NCBI GenBank assembly: GCA_031430435.1
Contig: JANPBM010000049.1
Span: forward strand, 1-64,000
Source of the DNA: JANNVK01 sp031430435
Lineage (GTDB): Bacteria; Acidobacteriota; Blastocatellia; Pyrinomonadales; Pyrinomonadaceae
Length of the DNA: 64,000 bases
Reading direction: 5' to 3'
A model generated the notes under the pieces. The model was not told where the DNA came from and did not search any database. It saw only the letters and a program-made list of their open reading frames with translations. Positions 31,838-40,872 of this stretch are shown one piece after another; the first letter of the stretch is position 1, and every line of letters begins with the position of its first letter. The translations under genes and the position numbers were made by a program.

Positions 31838-33571
31838 ATGGCTGTTTCGTATGAAGAATTTATTGCCTTAATCAATAAAAGAGTTCCGCCGCATCTTCGC
31901 GGTGCGGCATACGCCCACGCATTAGAAATTTACGGTCCCAAACCACAGACGGAAAGGTTCGCCTCTTATAAATTTAATCCGACAAATTATTTCAAAAACT
32001 TTCTCGGCTGGTCAGCGTGGGACGGTATTGATGATGAACATCCGGGTCAGTCTGAAATTATCAACGCCTGCTCAATTGCTGTTGAACAGCAAATAGAGAA
32101 AAGAGATTTTGAAAAAGGGATTCTTCAGGAACACGAATTAAAATACTGGAAATTCGGCGACACGATCAAGAATTGGATCAGAGTGGAATCCGGCAACGGA
32201 ATCGGCAAAACAAAATTACTGTCAGGTGCCGTGCAATGGTTTTTCGATTGTTTTGATTCCGTTGTTTATACATTCCACACTAACGCGACGCAAGATTTGG
32301 TAACGACGTGGGCGGAAATCGGGCAAGACCGCGAAGGCAAAGGCTTGCCGGGGAAACTTAACAAAACTCAAATTTATTTATCGCCTAACCGTTTTGCAAC
32401 CACACGAACAACCTCAAACGCAGGCGGTGCAGGCGAAGAAGGCATCAAAGGCAAACACAAACCGTTTTTGCTGTTCGTGGTTGACGAAGCGGACGGCATC
32501 GAAGATTGGAAATTTAAAGCAATCGAAACAATGGCTTCAGGCGGTGTGGTAATCGTTTTAATGACCGCAAACCCGCGTTCACGGTCAAGTTATTTTCACA
32601 AAATAAAACGATTTTCGTATTCAAAAACTTTCAGGATTTCATCTCTTTATCATCCGAACGTTGTTCAAGGTCGGGAAGTAATTGCGGGTGCCGTGATGCG
32701 TGATTTTATCGAAAAATCTATCGAAAACGGTTGCGAAGTTTTGGATGCTCACGATGAAGATTTATTCACCTTCGAGCTGCCTTACGCTGTCAAAGTTGCG
32801 GATATTATTCATCCTGCGGGAACGGTTTTCAAACCCGACGCGGATTTTATGACGCGGATTTTAGGTATTGCTCCACCGACGTTGGCAGATAAAACCATTA
32901 TCCCGACGGCACGATATGAAGCAGCTTGCGAGCGAAAGCCGACCGGCTTAGAAAGTACCGACAAACTCCGCATCGGCGTTGATGCGGCTCGCTGGGGTTC
33001 GGATGTCGGCACCGTATATTTTCACTGGCAAAACAAAATTTGGCGGGAATGCGAACTTTATCAGCAAGAAACTTACGAGTATAAAGATGCGATTAAAGCG
33101 GCGGTGTTGAAATTTGTTGATAAAGGCGTTACGTCATGCCATATTCGCATTGACGCGGGTTATGGTCAAGGCGTGATTGATATGCTCCGCAAAGACGATG
33201 AATTAATCAAAGCCTTTCACGATTTTCAAGTTTTAGAAGTTCCGTTCGGCGGAAGTGCAAACGATAATCAGTATTATAATTTGGTTACGGAAATGTATTA
33301 TCAAGCCGCCGAAACGATCAAAACTTTGTGCGTTGTCAATCCGCCTGAATCGCTCGAAGCTGATTTGTGCGAACGCGAGTATGATTGGCGAAACCGTTCC
33401 GGTGTTGACCAAAAAATCTTGGAACCGAAAAAAGATTTCAAAAAACGCAAACATCGTTCGCCCGATGACGGAGACGGCTTTGTTCTCGCTGCGGCACCTG
33501 ATTTTATTTTTCAACAAAAACTTACGGTTGCTCCGATGGGCATCTCGAAGGACAGTATTTGGCTGACCTAA
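31838..33571 (+). CDS. terL: Terminase large subunit
   Basis: 577 residues. Walker A SGNGIGKT (~118-125), Walker B LLFVVDEAD (~211-219) and a C-terminal RNase H nuclease domain starting RIGVDAARWGSDVGTVYFHW with further acids at HIRIDAGYG. It cuts and pumps DNA into the procapsid. Full length. The portal gene is not adjacent: a three-gene antisense cassette intervenes. Confidence 0.93.
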   Translation: MAVSYEEFIALINKRVPPHLRGAAYAHALEIYGPKPQTERFASYKFNPTNYFKNFLGWSAWDGIDDEHPGQSEIINACSIAVEQQIEKRDFEKGILQEHELKYWKFGDTIKNWIRVESGNGIGKTKLLSGAVQWFFDCFDSVVYTFHTNATQDLVTTWAEIGQDREGKGLPGKLNKTQIYLSPNRFATTRTTSNAGGAGEEGIKGKHKPFLLFVVDEADGIEDWKFKAIETMASGGVVIVLMTANPRSRSSYFHKIKRFSYSKTFRISSLYHPNVVQGREVIAGAVMRDFIEKSIENGCEVLDAHDEDLFTFELPYAVKVADIIHPAGTVFKPDADFMTRILGIAPPTLADKTIIPTARYEAACERKPTGLESTDKLRIGVDAARWGSDVGTVYFHWQNKIWRECELYQQETYEYKDAIKAAVLKFVDKGVTSCHIRIDAGYGQGVIDMLRKDDELIKAFHDFQVLEVPFGGSANDNQYYNLVTEMYYQAAETIKTLCVVNPPESLEADLCEREYDWRNRSGVDQKILEPKKDFKKRKHRSPDDGDGFVLAAAPDFIFQQKLTVAPMGISKDSIWLT

Positions 33572-33575
33572 TCCT

Positions 33576-33932
33576 TCAGTTTTGAAAGTACGAAGTATTG
33601 GTCGTATCGTTAAAAACCAGGAAACCCGATAACTGTAAACATTCGCTTTTCGGTAATTCGTCAACCGCATTTGCGTACGGATTAAAACCTAGCTGCCGAC
33701 AAATTTCAATTGCTTCAGTTGGAGTTTTGAGAAAACAACATTCTCTAATGAACTCCCAAAGCGGCACGTCAATGTATTGATCTTTAAGTTTGTGGTGAGC
33801 AAACCGAATAACTCTTTCAATGCTTAAGTTTTTCAGTTTAATAATAGGCTGGTGTCTATCGTATTCAAAATTAGTTACAACCTTCGCGGCATTCTCGGCT
33901 ACTGGTACAATTGTTAGTGTTGTTTGATTCAT
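33576..33932 (-). CDS. Antisense-cassette protein 3, unknown function
   Basis: 118 residues, helical and beta mixed (MNQTTLTIVPVAENAAKVVTN..., LWEFIRECCFLKTPTEAIEICRQLGFNPYANAV). No family recognised. Last of three minus-strand genes between terminase and portal; it ends 4 bp from the terL stop. A 15-bp junction sequence (AAGAGTATAATATGA) precedes its start and is repeated at the junction of the first two genes. Confidence 0.65.
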   Translation of the reverse strand: MNQTTLTIVPVAENAAKVVTNFEYDRHQPIIKLKNLSIERVIRFAHHKLKDQYIDVPLWEFIRECCFLKTPTEAIEICRQLGFNPYANAVDELPKSECLQLSGFLVFNDTTNTSYFQN

Positions 33933-33933
33933 A

Positions 33934-34608
33934 TTATACTCTTAGTCCGGAAGTTCGTTTGTGGTAATCTTCGCAGCTTTCATTTGGTGGCGTGGCTAGT
34001 GGACAACCTTCGTTCAGCCAATCTTTCTGTAATGTTGGCTCGGTTGCTTTAATTACTCGTTGCTTATATGAATCCTCAGAAATCCACGTTGGTTTGCATA
34101 AATTGTGAACGGCATTCTCAAGAGTTATCTGAGCAAGTCTGATAAAAGTATCTCCAAAATGATTAAATATAAATTCCGGTTTCACGGCTTGGGTAAAAGC
34201 AGCCGGTTTCAAATCAACGACTCCGACTTGAAACGGAACAGACTTTATTAAATCAAAATCAAGTGAAACCGCTCGAAGCGGATTCACGGTTCGGTATTCT
34301 AATCTCTGACTTACGCCTTTCGGATAAACAGACCAAGTAACCAAATAAAACAAAGGTTTAAATTTAAAGTTGACAAACATTATTTGCATTTTAAAACGGT
34401 GAGCATCTTGTTGGTTCGACAAATCCACACGGCTAAATACCGACATTCCATCGAGTTTTGAAAAACCTTTCTTTTTGCAATTTGTATTTATAACTGCTTT
34501 GTTTACTAAGCCTTGCAGTACCTTTCGTTCTTTACGAATCGGTGAAGAACAAACTGCAACAATACTGCAAGTCGGTTTATCGTAATGTTCTAATAAATTT
34601 AAGCTCAT
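33934..34608 (-). CDS. Antisense-cassette protein 2, unknown function
   Basis: 224 residues, apparently soluble: alpha/beta N-terminal half (CSIVAVCSSPIRKERKVLQGLVNKAVI), then beta-rich segments and a basic C-terminus. No catalytic motif or membrane span was recognised. It overlaps the 70-residue gene upstream by 4 bp. Its placement in an autonomous, inverted cassette suggests an accessory (moron) function such as immunity; unproven. Confidence 0.65.
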   Translation of the reverse strand: MSLNLLEHYDKPTCSIVAVCSSPIRKERKVLQGLVNKAVINTNCKKKGFSKLDGMSVFSRVDLSNQQDAHRFKMQIMFVNFKFKPLFYLVTWSVYPKGVSQRLEYRTVNPLRAVSLDFDLIKSVPFQVGVVDLKPAAFTQAVKPEFIFNHFGDTFIRLAQITLENAVHNLCKPTWISEDSYKQRVIKATEPTLQKDWLNEGCPLATPPNESCEDYHKRTSGLRV

Positions 34609-34817
34609 ATTATACTCTTTGTTTCAAAATGAATTTCGGTAAATTTCAATGCTTTTTTAATCTCCGTTTCAGAGACGTTATTTGACTCTAACCTCTTTCG
34701 TAAAACTTCAATAAAATTTCGCTCTATAATTTTACGGATCAGTCTTTTTGAAATAAGACCTGCAAACTTGAAAAACTGAACGTGGGAATCATAATTTGGA
34801 AAAATGTTATTTTGCAT
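34605..34817 (-). CDS. Antisense-cassette protein 1, small helical
   Basis: 70 residues (MQNNIFPNYDSHVQFFKFAG...). Strongly helical and basic in the second half, perhaps an HTH-free regulator or partner of the next protein. First gene after the cassette promoter; overlaps the following gene (ATGA). Confidence 0.6.
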   Translation of the reverse strand: MQNNIFPNYDSHVQFFKFAGLISKRLIRKIIERNFIEVLRKRLESNNVSETEIKKALKFTEIHFETKSII

Positions 34818-34834
34818 ATTGGTTTTTATCGTAA

Positions 34835-34863
34835 ATTATAACTCAAAATTACCGGTGCAACAA
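34835..34863 (-). promoter_or_regulatory. Promoter of the antisense cassette
   Basis: On the minus strand TTGTTG (34858-34863), 17 bp, TATAAT (34835-34840). Start would be near 34828, 11 nt before the first ATG at 34817. It points against the late operon, so the cassette can be expressed in the lysogen. Confidence 0.65.
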
Positions 34864-34896
34864 TCAAAATCAATTTTCGCATAAACTTCTTTGCAG

Positions 34897-36228
34897 ATGG
34901 CGAAACCGAAAACCCAAATATTAGACGAAATCGGCGTATCAGGTCTGCCGATGTATGCAGGCAGAGTGTTCAACGAACCGTTGACCAAATTGTCGGGCGA
35001 CAGATGGCGAAAAGTTGTCCGCGATATGCAGACCAATGATTCTTCGATAAATGCGATGCTTTTCGTTATTGAAATGCTTGCCCGACAAGTTTCGTGGACA
35101 GTTGAGGCGTTTGAAACAGGCAATGCAAAAGATGAAGAAATTGCGGAGTTTTACCGCGGAGCTTTATTCAAAGATTTGTCGGACACATGGCAAGAAACTT
35201 TGTCGGAAATTCTTTCAATGATTCCTTGGGGCTGGTCGTATCTCGAAATTGTTTATCTTCGTCGCTCCGGTGAAAATGATGATGCAAAACTGTCATCGAA
35301 CTTTGCGGACGGCAAAATCGGTTGGCGAAAATTCGCTTTGCGGTCGCAGGAAACTTTGTTCAAATGGGAAACGGACGATAACGGAAACGTAACCGGACTG
35401 ACGCAGACGGCACCGCCCGATTTTCGGCAACGGACAATTCCGTTGATTAAAGCTCTGCATTTTCGCACATCGTCGCACAAAAACAATCCTGAAGGTAAAT
35501 CTATCTTACGCGGCGGTTATCGTGATTGGTACTTCAAGGCGAATATTGAAAACATTGAAGGCGTTGGAATTGAACGCGATTTGGCAGGGCTGCCCGTAAT
35601 GTATGTGCCTGCTGAAATTCTCAGCCCAAACGCGAACGAAAACGACACGTCTTTGCGAAATGAACTGCTTAAAATGCTTCGCGGAGTGAAACGCGACGAG
35701 CAAGAAGGAATGCTTTTACCGATTGCTTACGACTCGAAGGGTAATCAGCTTTATAAATTTGAATTACTTTCCACAGGTGGAAAACGCGAGTTTGACACGT
35801 CGAAAGTAATTGATCGACACGATCAGCGAATGATGATGTCTGTCATGGCTGATTTCCTTTTACTCGGCTCAAAAGAAACCGGTTCCTACGCATTATCCGA
35901 TAATAAATCGAAACTTTTTTGTAACGCATTATCTGCGTGGCTTGATTCGATTTGTGATGTTTTTAATCGCCAAGCAATCCCGCGACTCCAAAAATTAAAC
36001 GGTTGGGATACAGCGAGAATGCCGAAATTAACGCACGGAGCCGTCGAGCAAATCAGCCTTGAAGCTCTCGGCACATATTTGCAGCATTGTTCGCAATCGG
36101 GAATCGAGTTTGACGAAAAACAACAAAATTGGATAACTCAGCAAATCGGAATGCCGGCTAAAGCAGCGACAAACACGCCGAAAAAAGAAACAAAACCAAC
36201 CAAGACGGTTAAAAAAGAAAAAATTTAA
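34897..36228 (+). CDS. Portal protein (DUF935/Mu gp29-like)
   Basis: 443 residues from ATG 34897; an in-frame TTG at 34891 is less likely. Contains SSINAMLFVIEMLARQVSW, LSMIPWGWSYLEIVYLRR and KALHFRTSSHKNNPEGKSILRGGYRDWYFK, typical of the DUF935 portal family. Basic tail (PKKETKPTKTVKKEKI). It forms the DNA-entry ring of the capsid. Confidence 0.85.
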   Translation: MAKPKTQILDEIGVSGLPMYAGRVFNEPLTKLSGDRWRKVVRDMQTNDSSINAMLFVIEMLARQVSWTVEAFETGNAKDEEIAEFYRGALFKDLSDTWQETLSEILSMIPWGWSYLEIVYLRRSGENDDAKLSSNFADGKIGWRKFALRSQETLFKWETDDNGNVTGLTQTAPPDFRQRTIPLIKALHFRTSSHKNNPEGKSILRGGYRDWYFKANIENIEGVGIERDLAGLPVMYVPAEILSPNANENDTSLRNELLKMLRGVKRDEQEGMLLPIAYDSKGNQLYKFELLSTGGKREFDTSKVIDRHDQRMMMSVMADFLLLGSKETGSYALSDNKSKLFCNALSAWLDSICDVFNRQAIPRLQKLNGWDTARMPKLTHGAVEQISLEALGTYLQHCSQSGIEFDEKQQNWITQQIGMPAKAATNTPKKETKPTKTVKKEKI

Positions 36229-36232
36229 TTTT

Positions 36233-37750
36233 ATGAAAAAATTTGAAGCATCATTTCTACACGCTCTCTGGGCAATCGAACCGGATTGGCTTAAACGTGC
36301 TTATTCGGTTATTCGGCAAAATCCGAGTTTAAATACAAAGTACGAACAAGATGAAGAGCCGATGTCGGCAGCCGTTGCGGGTGAGCGTCCGCAAGGAACT
36401 CGGTACACCGTTATCCCTGAAAACAGCAAAATCGCCGTCATCGAAATTTGGGGTGCGATATTCCCAAGGGCAAATATGATGACCTATTATTCGGGCGGAA
36501 CTTCGTGCGAGTTATTGACTAACGATATTAAATCGGCATTGGCAGACGTTCGTATCGAGTCAATTTTATTTTTGATTCATTCGCCCGGCGGCGAAGCCAC
36601 AGGCATTTCGGAATTGGCGGACTTAATTTATAAATCCCGAAGCAAAAAACGTATGACGGCATATATTTACGGTTACGGTTGCTCTGCGGCGTATTGGATT
36701 GCATCAGCTTGCGGCAACGTGGTTGTCAACAAAACCGCCACAGTCGGAAGCGTCGGCGTGTATTCTTGCTACACAGACGATACGGAACAGCTAAAACTTC
36801 GCGGCTTGAAAGAAATCGAATTCAGAAACGAGCAATCGCCAAATAAAAACTTATCGCCGACAACCGACGAAGGCAGTAACTTAATTCAAACGCGAATTAA
36901 CGATTTAGGTGCAGTTTTTTATTCCGATATTGCCCGCAATCGCGGAATAAAAGTTGAATTCGCCATAAAAAACTTTGGCGGCGGTGACAGCTTCATCGGA
37001 GCAAAAGCAGTCAAACAAGGCTTGGCTGATCGCGTGGGAAACTTTGATTACGCTTTCGGTATTTTGAACGGCGAAAATCTTTTGCCTGACGATGCAGAAG
37101 ATTTTGACGACGGGAATAACGACGACAACGAAGCGAAAAATACATCTGAAACAATCCAAAATCAAAATAATGTAAATTCTTTTCAGAATCAAAAAAACGA
37201 GAAATTCTCGGAAGAAAAAAACAACGGAGATTTTATGGCAAAAGAAGACGAAAAAACGGAAGCATTACCGGCAAAAACCGAAACGACGGAAGCAACCGCG
37301 ACCGAAACGGCAAAAGTTGAAACCGTAACAAAAGACGCACCTGTAAGTCCCGAAGCGTTCAAAGCGATGGAAGCTCAACTTAACGAAATGAAATCGGCAA
37401 ATAAACTTCGTGATTTGAAGGATAAATTCAGCGTCAAAGCCGAAAAGTTTGAAGGTGACAAAACCGCTAAAACTAACTTTTTGGTGTCTCTTGCCGAGAA
37501 ATTCGGAGAAGATTCCGAACAGGTTGCGTCGTATATTACCGACCAAAACGCAATGGCGGAGCAGGTGCGGAAAGGCGGATTGTTCGGCGAACTCGGATCA
37601 TCGGCTAAGTCTGAAAACGGCGGAGCTACAGAACAGTTGAACATTCTCGCAAAAAATATTGCGGAAAAACGAAATTTAACGATTGAAAACGCATATACAA
37701 TCGCTTGTGATGAAAATCCTGAGCTTTACGCGGCATTACGTCAACAATAA
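36233..37750 (+). CDS. S49-family prohead protease fused to scaffold
   Basis: 505 residues. The N-terminal half is SppA/S49-like: IAVIEIWGAI, LFLIHSPGGEATG (~113-125), catalytic Ser151 in GYGCSAAYW, TATVGSVGVY. From ~300 a Glu/Lys/Thr-rich, coiled-coil scaffolding region follows, ending in a helix (ENAYTIACDENPELYAALRQQ) likely to bind the capsid protein. This lambda C/Nu3-like design includes an internal start at 37235. Confidence 0.88.
   Translation: MKKFEASFLHALWAIEPDWLKRAYSVIRQNPSLNTKYEQDEEPMSAAVAGERPQGTRYTVIPENSKIAVIEIWGAIFPRANMMTYYSGGTSCELLTNDIKSALADVRIESILFLIHSPGGEATGISELADLIYKSRSKKRMTAYIYGYGCSAAYWIASACGNVVVNKTATVGSVGVYSCYTDDTEQLKLRGLKEIEFRNEQSPNKNLSPTTDEGSNLIQTRINDLGAVFYSDIARNRGIKVEFAIKNFGGGDSFIGAKAVKQGLADRVGNFDYAFGILNGENLLPDDAEDFDDGNNDDNEAKNTSETIQNQNNVNSFQNQKNEKFSEEKNNGDFMAKEDEKTEALPAKTETTEATATETAKVETVTKDAPVSPEAFKAMEAQLNEMKSANKLRDLKDKFSVKAEKFEGDKTAKTNFLVSLAEKFGEDSEQVASYITDQNAMAEQVRKGGLFGELGSSAKSENGGATEQLNILAKNIAEKRNLTIENAYTIACDENPELYAALRQQ
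37235..37750 (+). CDS. Nested scaffolding protein (internal start of the protease gene)
   Basis: In-frame ATG at 37235 with CGGAG 5-10 bp upstream gives a 171-residue protein (MAKEDEKTEALPAKTETTEA...) lacking the protease domain. Such nested scaffolds are well known in lambda-like phages. Both the ribosome site and the domain boundary coincide with this start. Expression is inferred. Confidence 0.55.
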   Translation: MAKEDEKTEALPAKTETTEATATETAKVETVTKDAPVSPEAFKAMEAQLNEMKSANKLRDLKDKFSVKAEKFEGDKTAKTNFLVSLAEKFGEDSEQVASYITDQNAMAEQVRKGGLFGELGSSAKSENGGATEQLNILAKNIAEKRNLTIENAYTIACDENPELYAALRQQ

Positions 37751-37773
37751 TTTAGAAAAACAGGAGAAAAAAG

Positions 37774-38124
37774 ATGGCAACAAGTCAAACACAATTTTCA
37801 CTCGGCGACCGTTTAGCGGCAGCAAATATGACCGGAAAGCAATTTTATGCCGTAAAGACAGCAACGGGCGGTAAATTTGCAGTTGCCGGGAGCGGCGAGG
37901 CAACTCTTGGTATTTTGCAGGACGATCCGTTGATAAATAAAGTCGGATGTATTATGGTTCACGGCGTTTCAAAAGCCGTAATCGGAGCGGCTGTGGCTGA
38001 AGGAGCCGGTCTTGAATCCAACGCAAGCGGTAAACTTATTACCAAAACGACAGGCGTTGAAGTCGCCATAGCATTAGAAGCAGGTTCTGCGGCAGATACA
38101 ATCATTTCGGTTTTATTAAAATAG
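37774..38124 (+). CDS. Capsid decoration / cement protein (DUF2190-like)
   Basis: 116 residues, small all-beta, Gly/Ala rich: FYAVKTATGGKFAVAGSGEATLGILQD and KAVIGAAVAEGAGLESNASGKLI, matching the usual DUF2190/HDPD style between protease and major capsid. CAGGAGAAAA ribosome site. Stabilises the mature head. Confidence 0.8.
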   Translation: MATSQTQFSLGDRLAAANMTGKQFYAVKTATGGKFAVAGSGEATLGILQDDPLINKVGCIMVHGVSKAVIGAAVAEGAGLESNASGKLITKTTGVEVAIALEAGSAADTIISVLLK

Positions 38125-38162
38125 CCGCAAAAATCATTTAAAGAAAATCAGGAGAATTCACA

Positions 38163-39134
38163 ATGCAACCAACCGTAAATAAAGTGCATATAGACGCACC
38201 ATTAACGAATATGAGCGTCGCTTATATTCAAAACGCAATGGCATTTATTGCTTTAAATGTATTTCCGATTATCAATGTAACGAAAGCATCGGATAAATAT
38301 TATGTTTTTCCAAAGGATGCTTGGTATCGGGACGAAGCAAAACCGCGTGCGGTTGGCACTAAAGCAGCACGAAGCGGTTATGAGCTTTCACAGGATAATT
38401 ACTCCTGCACTGAATACGCTTTTGCTCACCCGGTTTATGATCGAGTCCGTCAGAACTCCGATTCAATTCTAAACTTAGACCGTAATGCGGTGGGTTTGGT
38501 AACTCAGAAGGGGTTAATCAGGCTTGAGCGATTGTTTGTTGATACATTTTTTAAGACGGGAGTTTGGGGAACTGACATTGCAGGAAATGCTTCGCCGGGT
38601 GCAGGTCAAACCCATTTTTGGGACGATGATGCAGCCGGAACGCCGGTTAAAGATTGTGACGACGGGAAAGCCGCTGTTTTAAAAACAACAGGTTTTGAGC
38701 CAAACACAATGATTCTTGGACTTGAAGCGTTCAACGGTTTGAAAGAGTCGGCAATTATGACCGATAAAATCAAATATACGCAACGCGGTGTAGTAACAGC
38801 GGACATTATGGCTCAGGTCTTCGGAGTTGAAAGATTATTTGTTGCTAAATCTATCGTCAACACTGCAAAAGAAGGTGAAACGGCTTCGATGGCTTTCAAC
38901 TTCGGGAAAAGTGCTTGGATTGGGTACGTTAATCCAACACCGGCACCGGAAATGCCAAGTGCCGGTTATACTTTTGCGGATGTAAACGTTTCTGAAGGCT
39001 TAGGCAAAGCGGTCGGCGTTCGTCAATACCGCGAGGAAGCTGAAAGAGCAGATATTTACGAAATGGAATTGTCTGTTGATATGAAAAAAGTTGGAGCGGA
39101 TTTAGGTTATTTTTGGAACGGCATCGTTCAATAA
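38163..39134 (+). CDS. Major capsid protein
   Basis: 323 residues in the expected position after the decoration gene with CAGGAG upstream. Sequence such as PIINVTKASDKYYVFPKDAWYRDEAKPRAVG, FDYELSQ-like YELSQDNYSCTEYAFAHPV and GLGKAVGVRQYREEAERADIYEMELS matches encapsulating HK97-fold capsid proteins of the Gpe/DUF style. It forms the head shell. Confidence 0.85.
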   Translation: MQPTVNKVHIDAPLTNMSVAYIQNAMAFIALNVFPIINVTKASDKYYVFPKDAWYRDEAKPRAVGTKAARSGYELSQDNYSCTEYAFAHPVYDRVRQNSDSILNLDRNAVGLVTQKGLIRLERLFVDTFFKTGVWGTDIAGNASPGAGQTHFWDDDAAGTPVKDCDDGKAAVLKTTGFEPNTMILGLEAFNGLKESAIMTDKIKYTQRGVVTADIMAQVFGVERLFVAKSIVNTAKEGETASMAFNFGKSAWIGYVNPTPAPEMPSAGYTFADVNVSEGLGKAVGVRQYREEAERADIYEMELSVDMKKVGADLGYFWNGIVQ

Positions 39135-39139
39135 GCGTT

Positions 39140-39463
39140 ATGAAAACTCATAGAGTTAAAAGATTGTTTGCTTCAGTCATCACGATAAAAGTCGGGATGA
39201 CTGTTGATGCAAGTAATTGGAATAACTGCGTTTTTCTCGAAAGAAACGGCTATCTCGAAAAAATTGAAACCGGTAATGCGAACGAAATTAAAGTTGATTC
39301 TGAAGTTGAAATAATTGAACAGGCTGAACAAACAGAAATCTTAGCGGAGTCAAGTTCTGCATCTGAAATTGAACCGGTTGAACAAGTTTTGGATAAAGTT
39401 GAAAAACCCAAACCATTTAACCGAACGCCAAAAAAACGTTCCACGAGAGCAAAGGCTACCTAA
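39140..39463 (+). CDS. Head-associated small protein
   Basis: 107 residues from ATG 39140. A compact N-terminal half (MKTHRVKRLFASVITIKVGM...) is followed by an acidic stretch and a basic tail (PKKRSTRAKAT). Similar small proteins sit between capsid and connector genes; exact role unknown. Confidence 0.5.
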   Translation: MKTHRVKRLFASVITIKVGMTVDASNWNNCVFLERNGYLEKIETGNANEIKVDSEVEIIEQAEQTEILAESSSASEIEPVEQVLDKVEKPKPFNRTPKKRSTRAKAT

Positions 39464-39471
39464 ATTTTAAA

Positions 39472-39849
39472 ATGGCTTTTTCATACGATGCGGCACAAAT
39501 AGCAAATTCCAAAAAACACCAACTGCGGTTTTTGGTTCAAGATACAGACAAAGATTGTCATTTTTTGGAAGATGAAGAAATTGAGTTTACTGCCGAGATT
39601 GAGCCGAATTTATACAGAGCCGCATCAACGCTTTGTTCGGTTATCGCCAACAGATTGAATTTGGAAACGGATTATAACATCGGCGGTTTGAGTTTCAGCG
39701 GCAAGGAAAAAGCAGATATGCTACTGAAATTGATTGAAAATTACACGCGAAAAGCCGAGCAAAACACGGTTATATCAGCTGATATTTTTACGCTGAATCA
39801 ATCGGAAGCGGCATTTTCAACGAAATTGCATTTCACGGAAGATAAATGA
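39472..39849 (+). CDS. Head-tail connector (adaptor) protein
   Basis: 125 residues, helical: LRFLVQDTDKDCHFLEDEEIEFTAEIEPNLYRAASTLCSVIANRL matches the head-tail adaptor (gp6/gp15-like) pattern with a helical bundle. Overlaps the following gene by 4 bp. Confidence 0.7.
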   Translation: MAFSYDAAQIANSKKHQLRFLVQDTDKDCHFLEDEEIEFTAEIEPNLYRAASTLCSVIANRLNLETDYNIGGLSFSGKEKADMLLKLIENYTRKAEQNTVISADIFTLNQSEAAFSTKLHFTEDK

Positions 39850-40253
39850 GTTTAGTTTGCGGAGTCAGTAAAATAAACCAACGGTTAACCAAAGTTTTCG
39901 CAAAAACTGCGGTTGATCTAGTTTCAATTTTAAGGTCAAACACGTTTTCGGACGGCAAAGGCGGAACTGTTAAAGAAGAAGATTCGGCAACGAACTCAAC
40001 ACCGATTCCGTGTACGATTCAGAAAAAAGACCGCAACGGCGAGAAAGACTCGCAATCGGGAACGTGGATCAGCAAATCAAAATATGTGATTACTTTTCCC
40101 GTTATTTTTGACAATGAAACGCTGCAATTATTGCCGTCGGACAGGCTAAGAATTGAAGCCCGCGAAACTTTTCCGGCAACGGTTTATAAGATCGTTGCAA
40201 TGCGAAATATTCTCGGCGTTTATTACGAAGTAGATTGCAGTCTTGAAAATTAA
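39846..40253 (+). CDS. Head-closure (stopper) protein
   Basis: 135 residues, beta-rich with a Ser/Asp-rich disordered loop (~45-75) and ending VYYEVDCSLEN. Position between adaptor and tail terminator fits a gp16/FII-like stopper. No strong motif, so the role rests on synteny. Confidence 0.6.
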   Translation: MSLVCGVSKINQRLTKVFAKTAVDLVSILRSNTFSDGKGGTVKEEDSATNSTPIPCTIQKKDRNGEKDSQSGTWISKSKYVITFPVIFDNETLQLLPSDRLRIEARETFPATVYKIVAMRNILGVYYEVDCSLEN

Positions 40254-40688
40254 ATGAGCAAATTTTCCGAAAATGTCCGCAAGTATATTTATCAAACGCT
40301 GTCTGCGGACAGTGATAATTTGATATTACTCGTAACAGATATTTGCCATTTAGCGGCTCCGCCGAAAGTTAAACCGCCGCTGATAATTTTTAACCGTATT
40401 CCGGGAGCGATCGGTTACGCCGCCGCAAATAATTTAGTTTTTGAAAAAGATCTGTGGCTGATTAAAACAGCAGTTTCAGATGATGATTCAAAAACCGATT
40501 CGCCTGACACGCTGGCTGAAAAGATTTTGAGTCGAGTTGACGAGCTTTTGAACGGCACAAGTTTTTCGGCGGCGAATTCAGAAATTTTACTGATTCGGCG
40601 AAAGTCTGAGATGCCCGCATACGTCGAGAATTTAACCGACGGTGACGTGAGACATTTCGGAGCATTTTACGAGGTAACAAGTGGGTAA
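40254..40688 (+). CDS. Tail terminator / completion protein
   Basis: 144 residues: KYIYQTLSADSDNLILLVTDI..., PPLIIFNRIPGAIGY, LAEKILSRVDELLNGTSFS resemble the DUF3168/tail-terminator family. Directly follows the stopper. It caps the tail tube and joins it to the head. Confidence 0.65.
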   Translation: MSKFSENVRKYIYQTLSADSDNLILLVTDICHLAAPPKVKPPLIIFNRIPGAIGYAAANNLVFEKDLWLIKTAVSDDDSKTDSPDTLAEKILSRVDELLNGTSFSAANSEILLIRRKSEMPAYVENLTDGDVRHFGAFYEVTSG

Positions 40689-40872
40689 AAAAGTTATAGA
40701 AAAAATACCGTATTCGGTCGTTAAAGAATTTAAGCTGAACGACGGCACAAAGTTTGAAGTAAAACAAACCGTTGCCGAAGCCGATTTCAGTCAAGAATAT
40801 TGGACGGTTTTGGTTGAAATGGAAGCGGTGCAAAAGGTTGAAGAGGTAAAAGCAGATGGCGAAAACAGCTAA
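40681..40872 (+). CDS. Small tail-region hypothetical protein
   Basis: 63 residues from GTG 40681, overlapping both neighbours. Charged, possibly beta-alpha (KFEVKQTVAEADFSQEYWTVLVEME). No family recognised; the double overlaps support translation within the late operon. Confidence 0.5.
   Translation: MGKKVIEKIPYSVVKEFKLNDGTKFEVKQTVAEADFSQEYWTVLVEMEAVQKVEEVKADGENS

Noticed and set aside
37265..37546. Minus-strand frame across the scaffold region
   Set aside because: Phe/Cys/Arg-rich antisense of the Glu/Lys-rich scaffold; no start signals.
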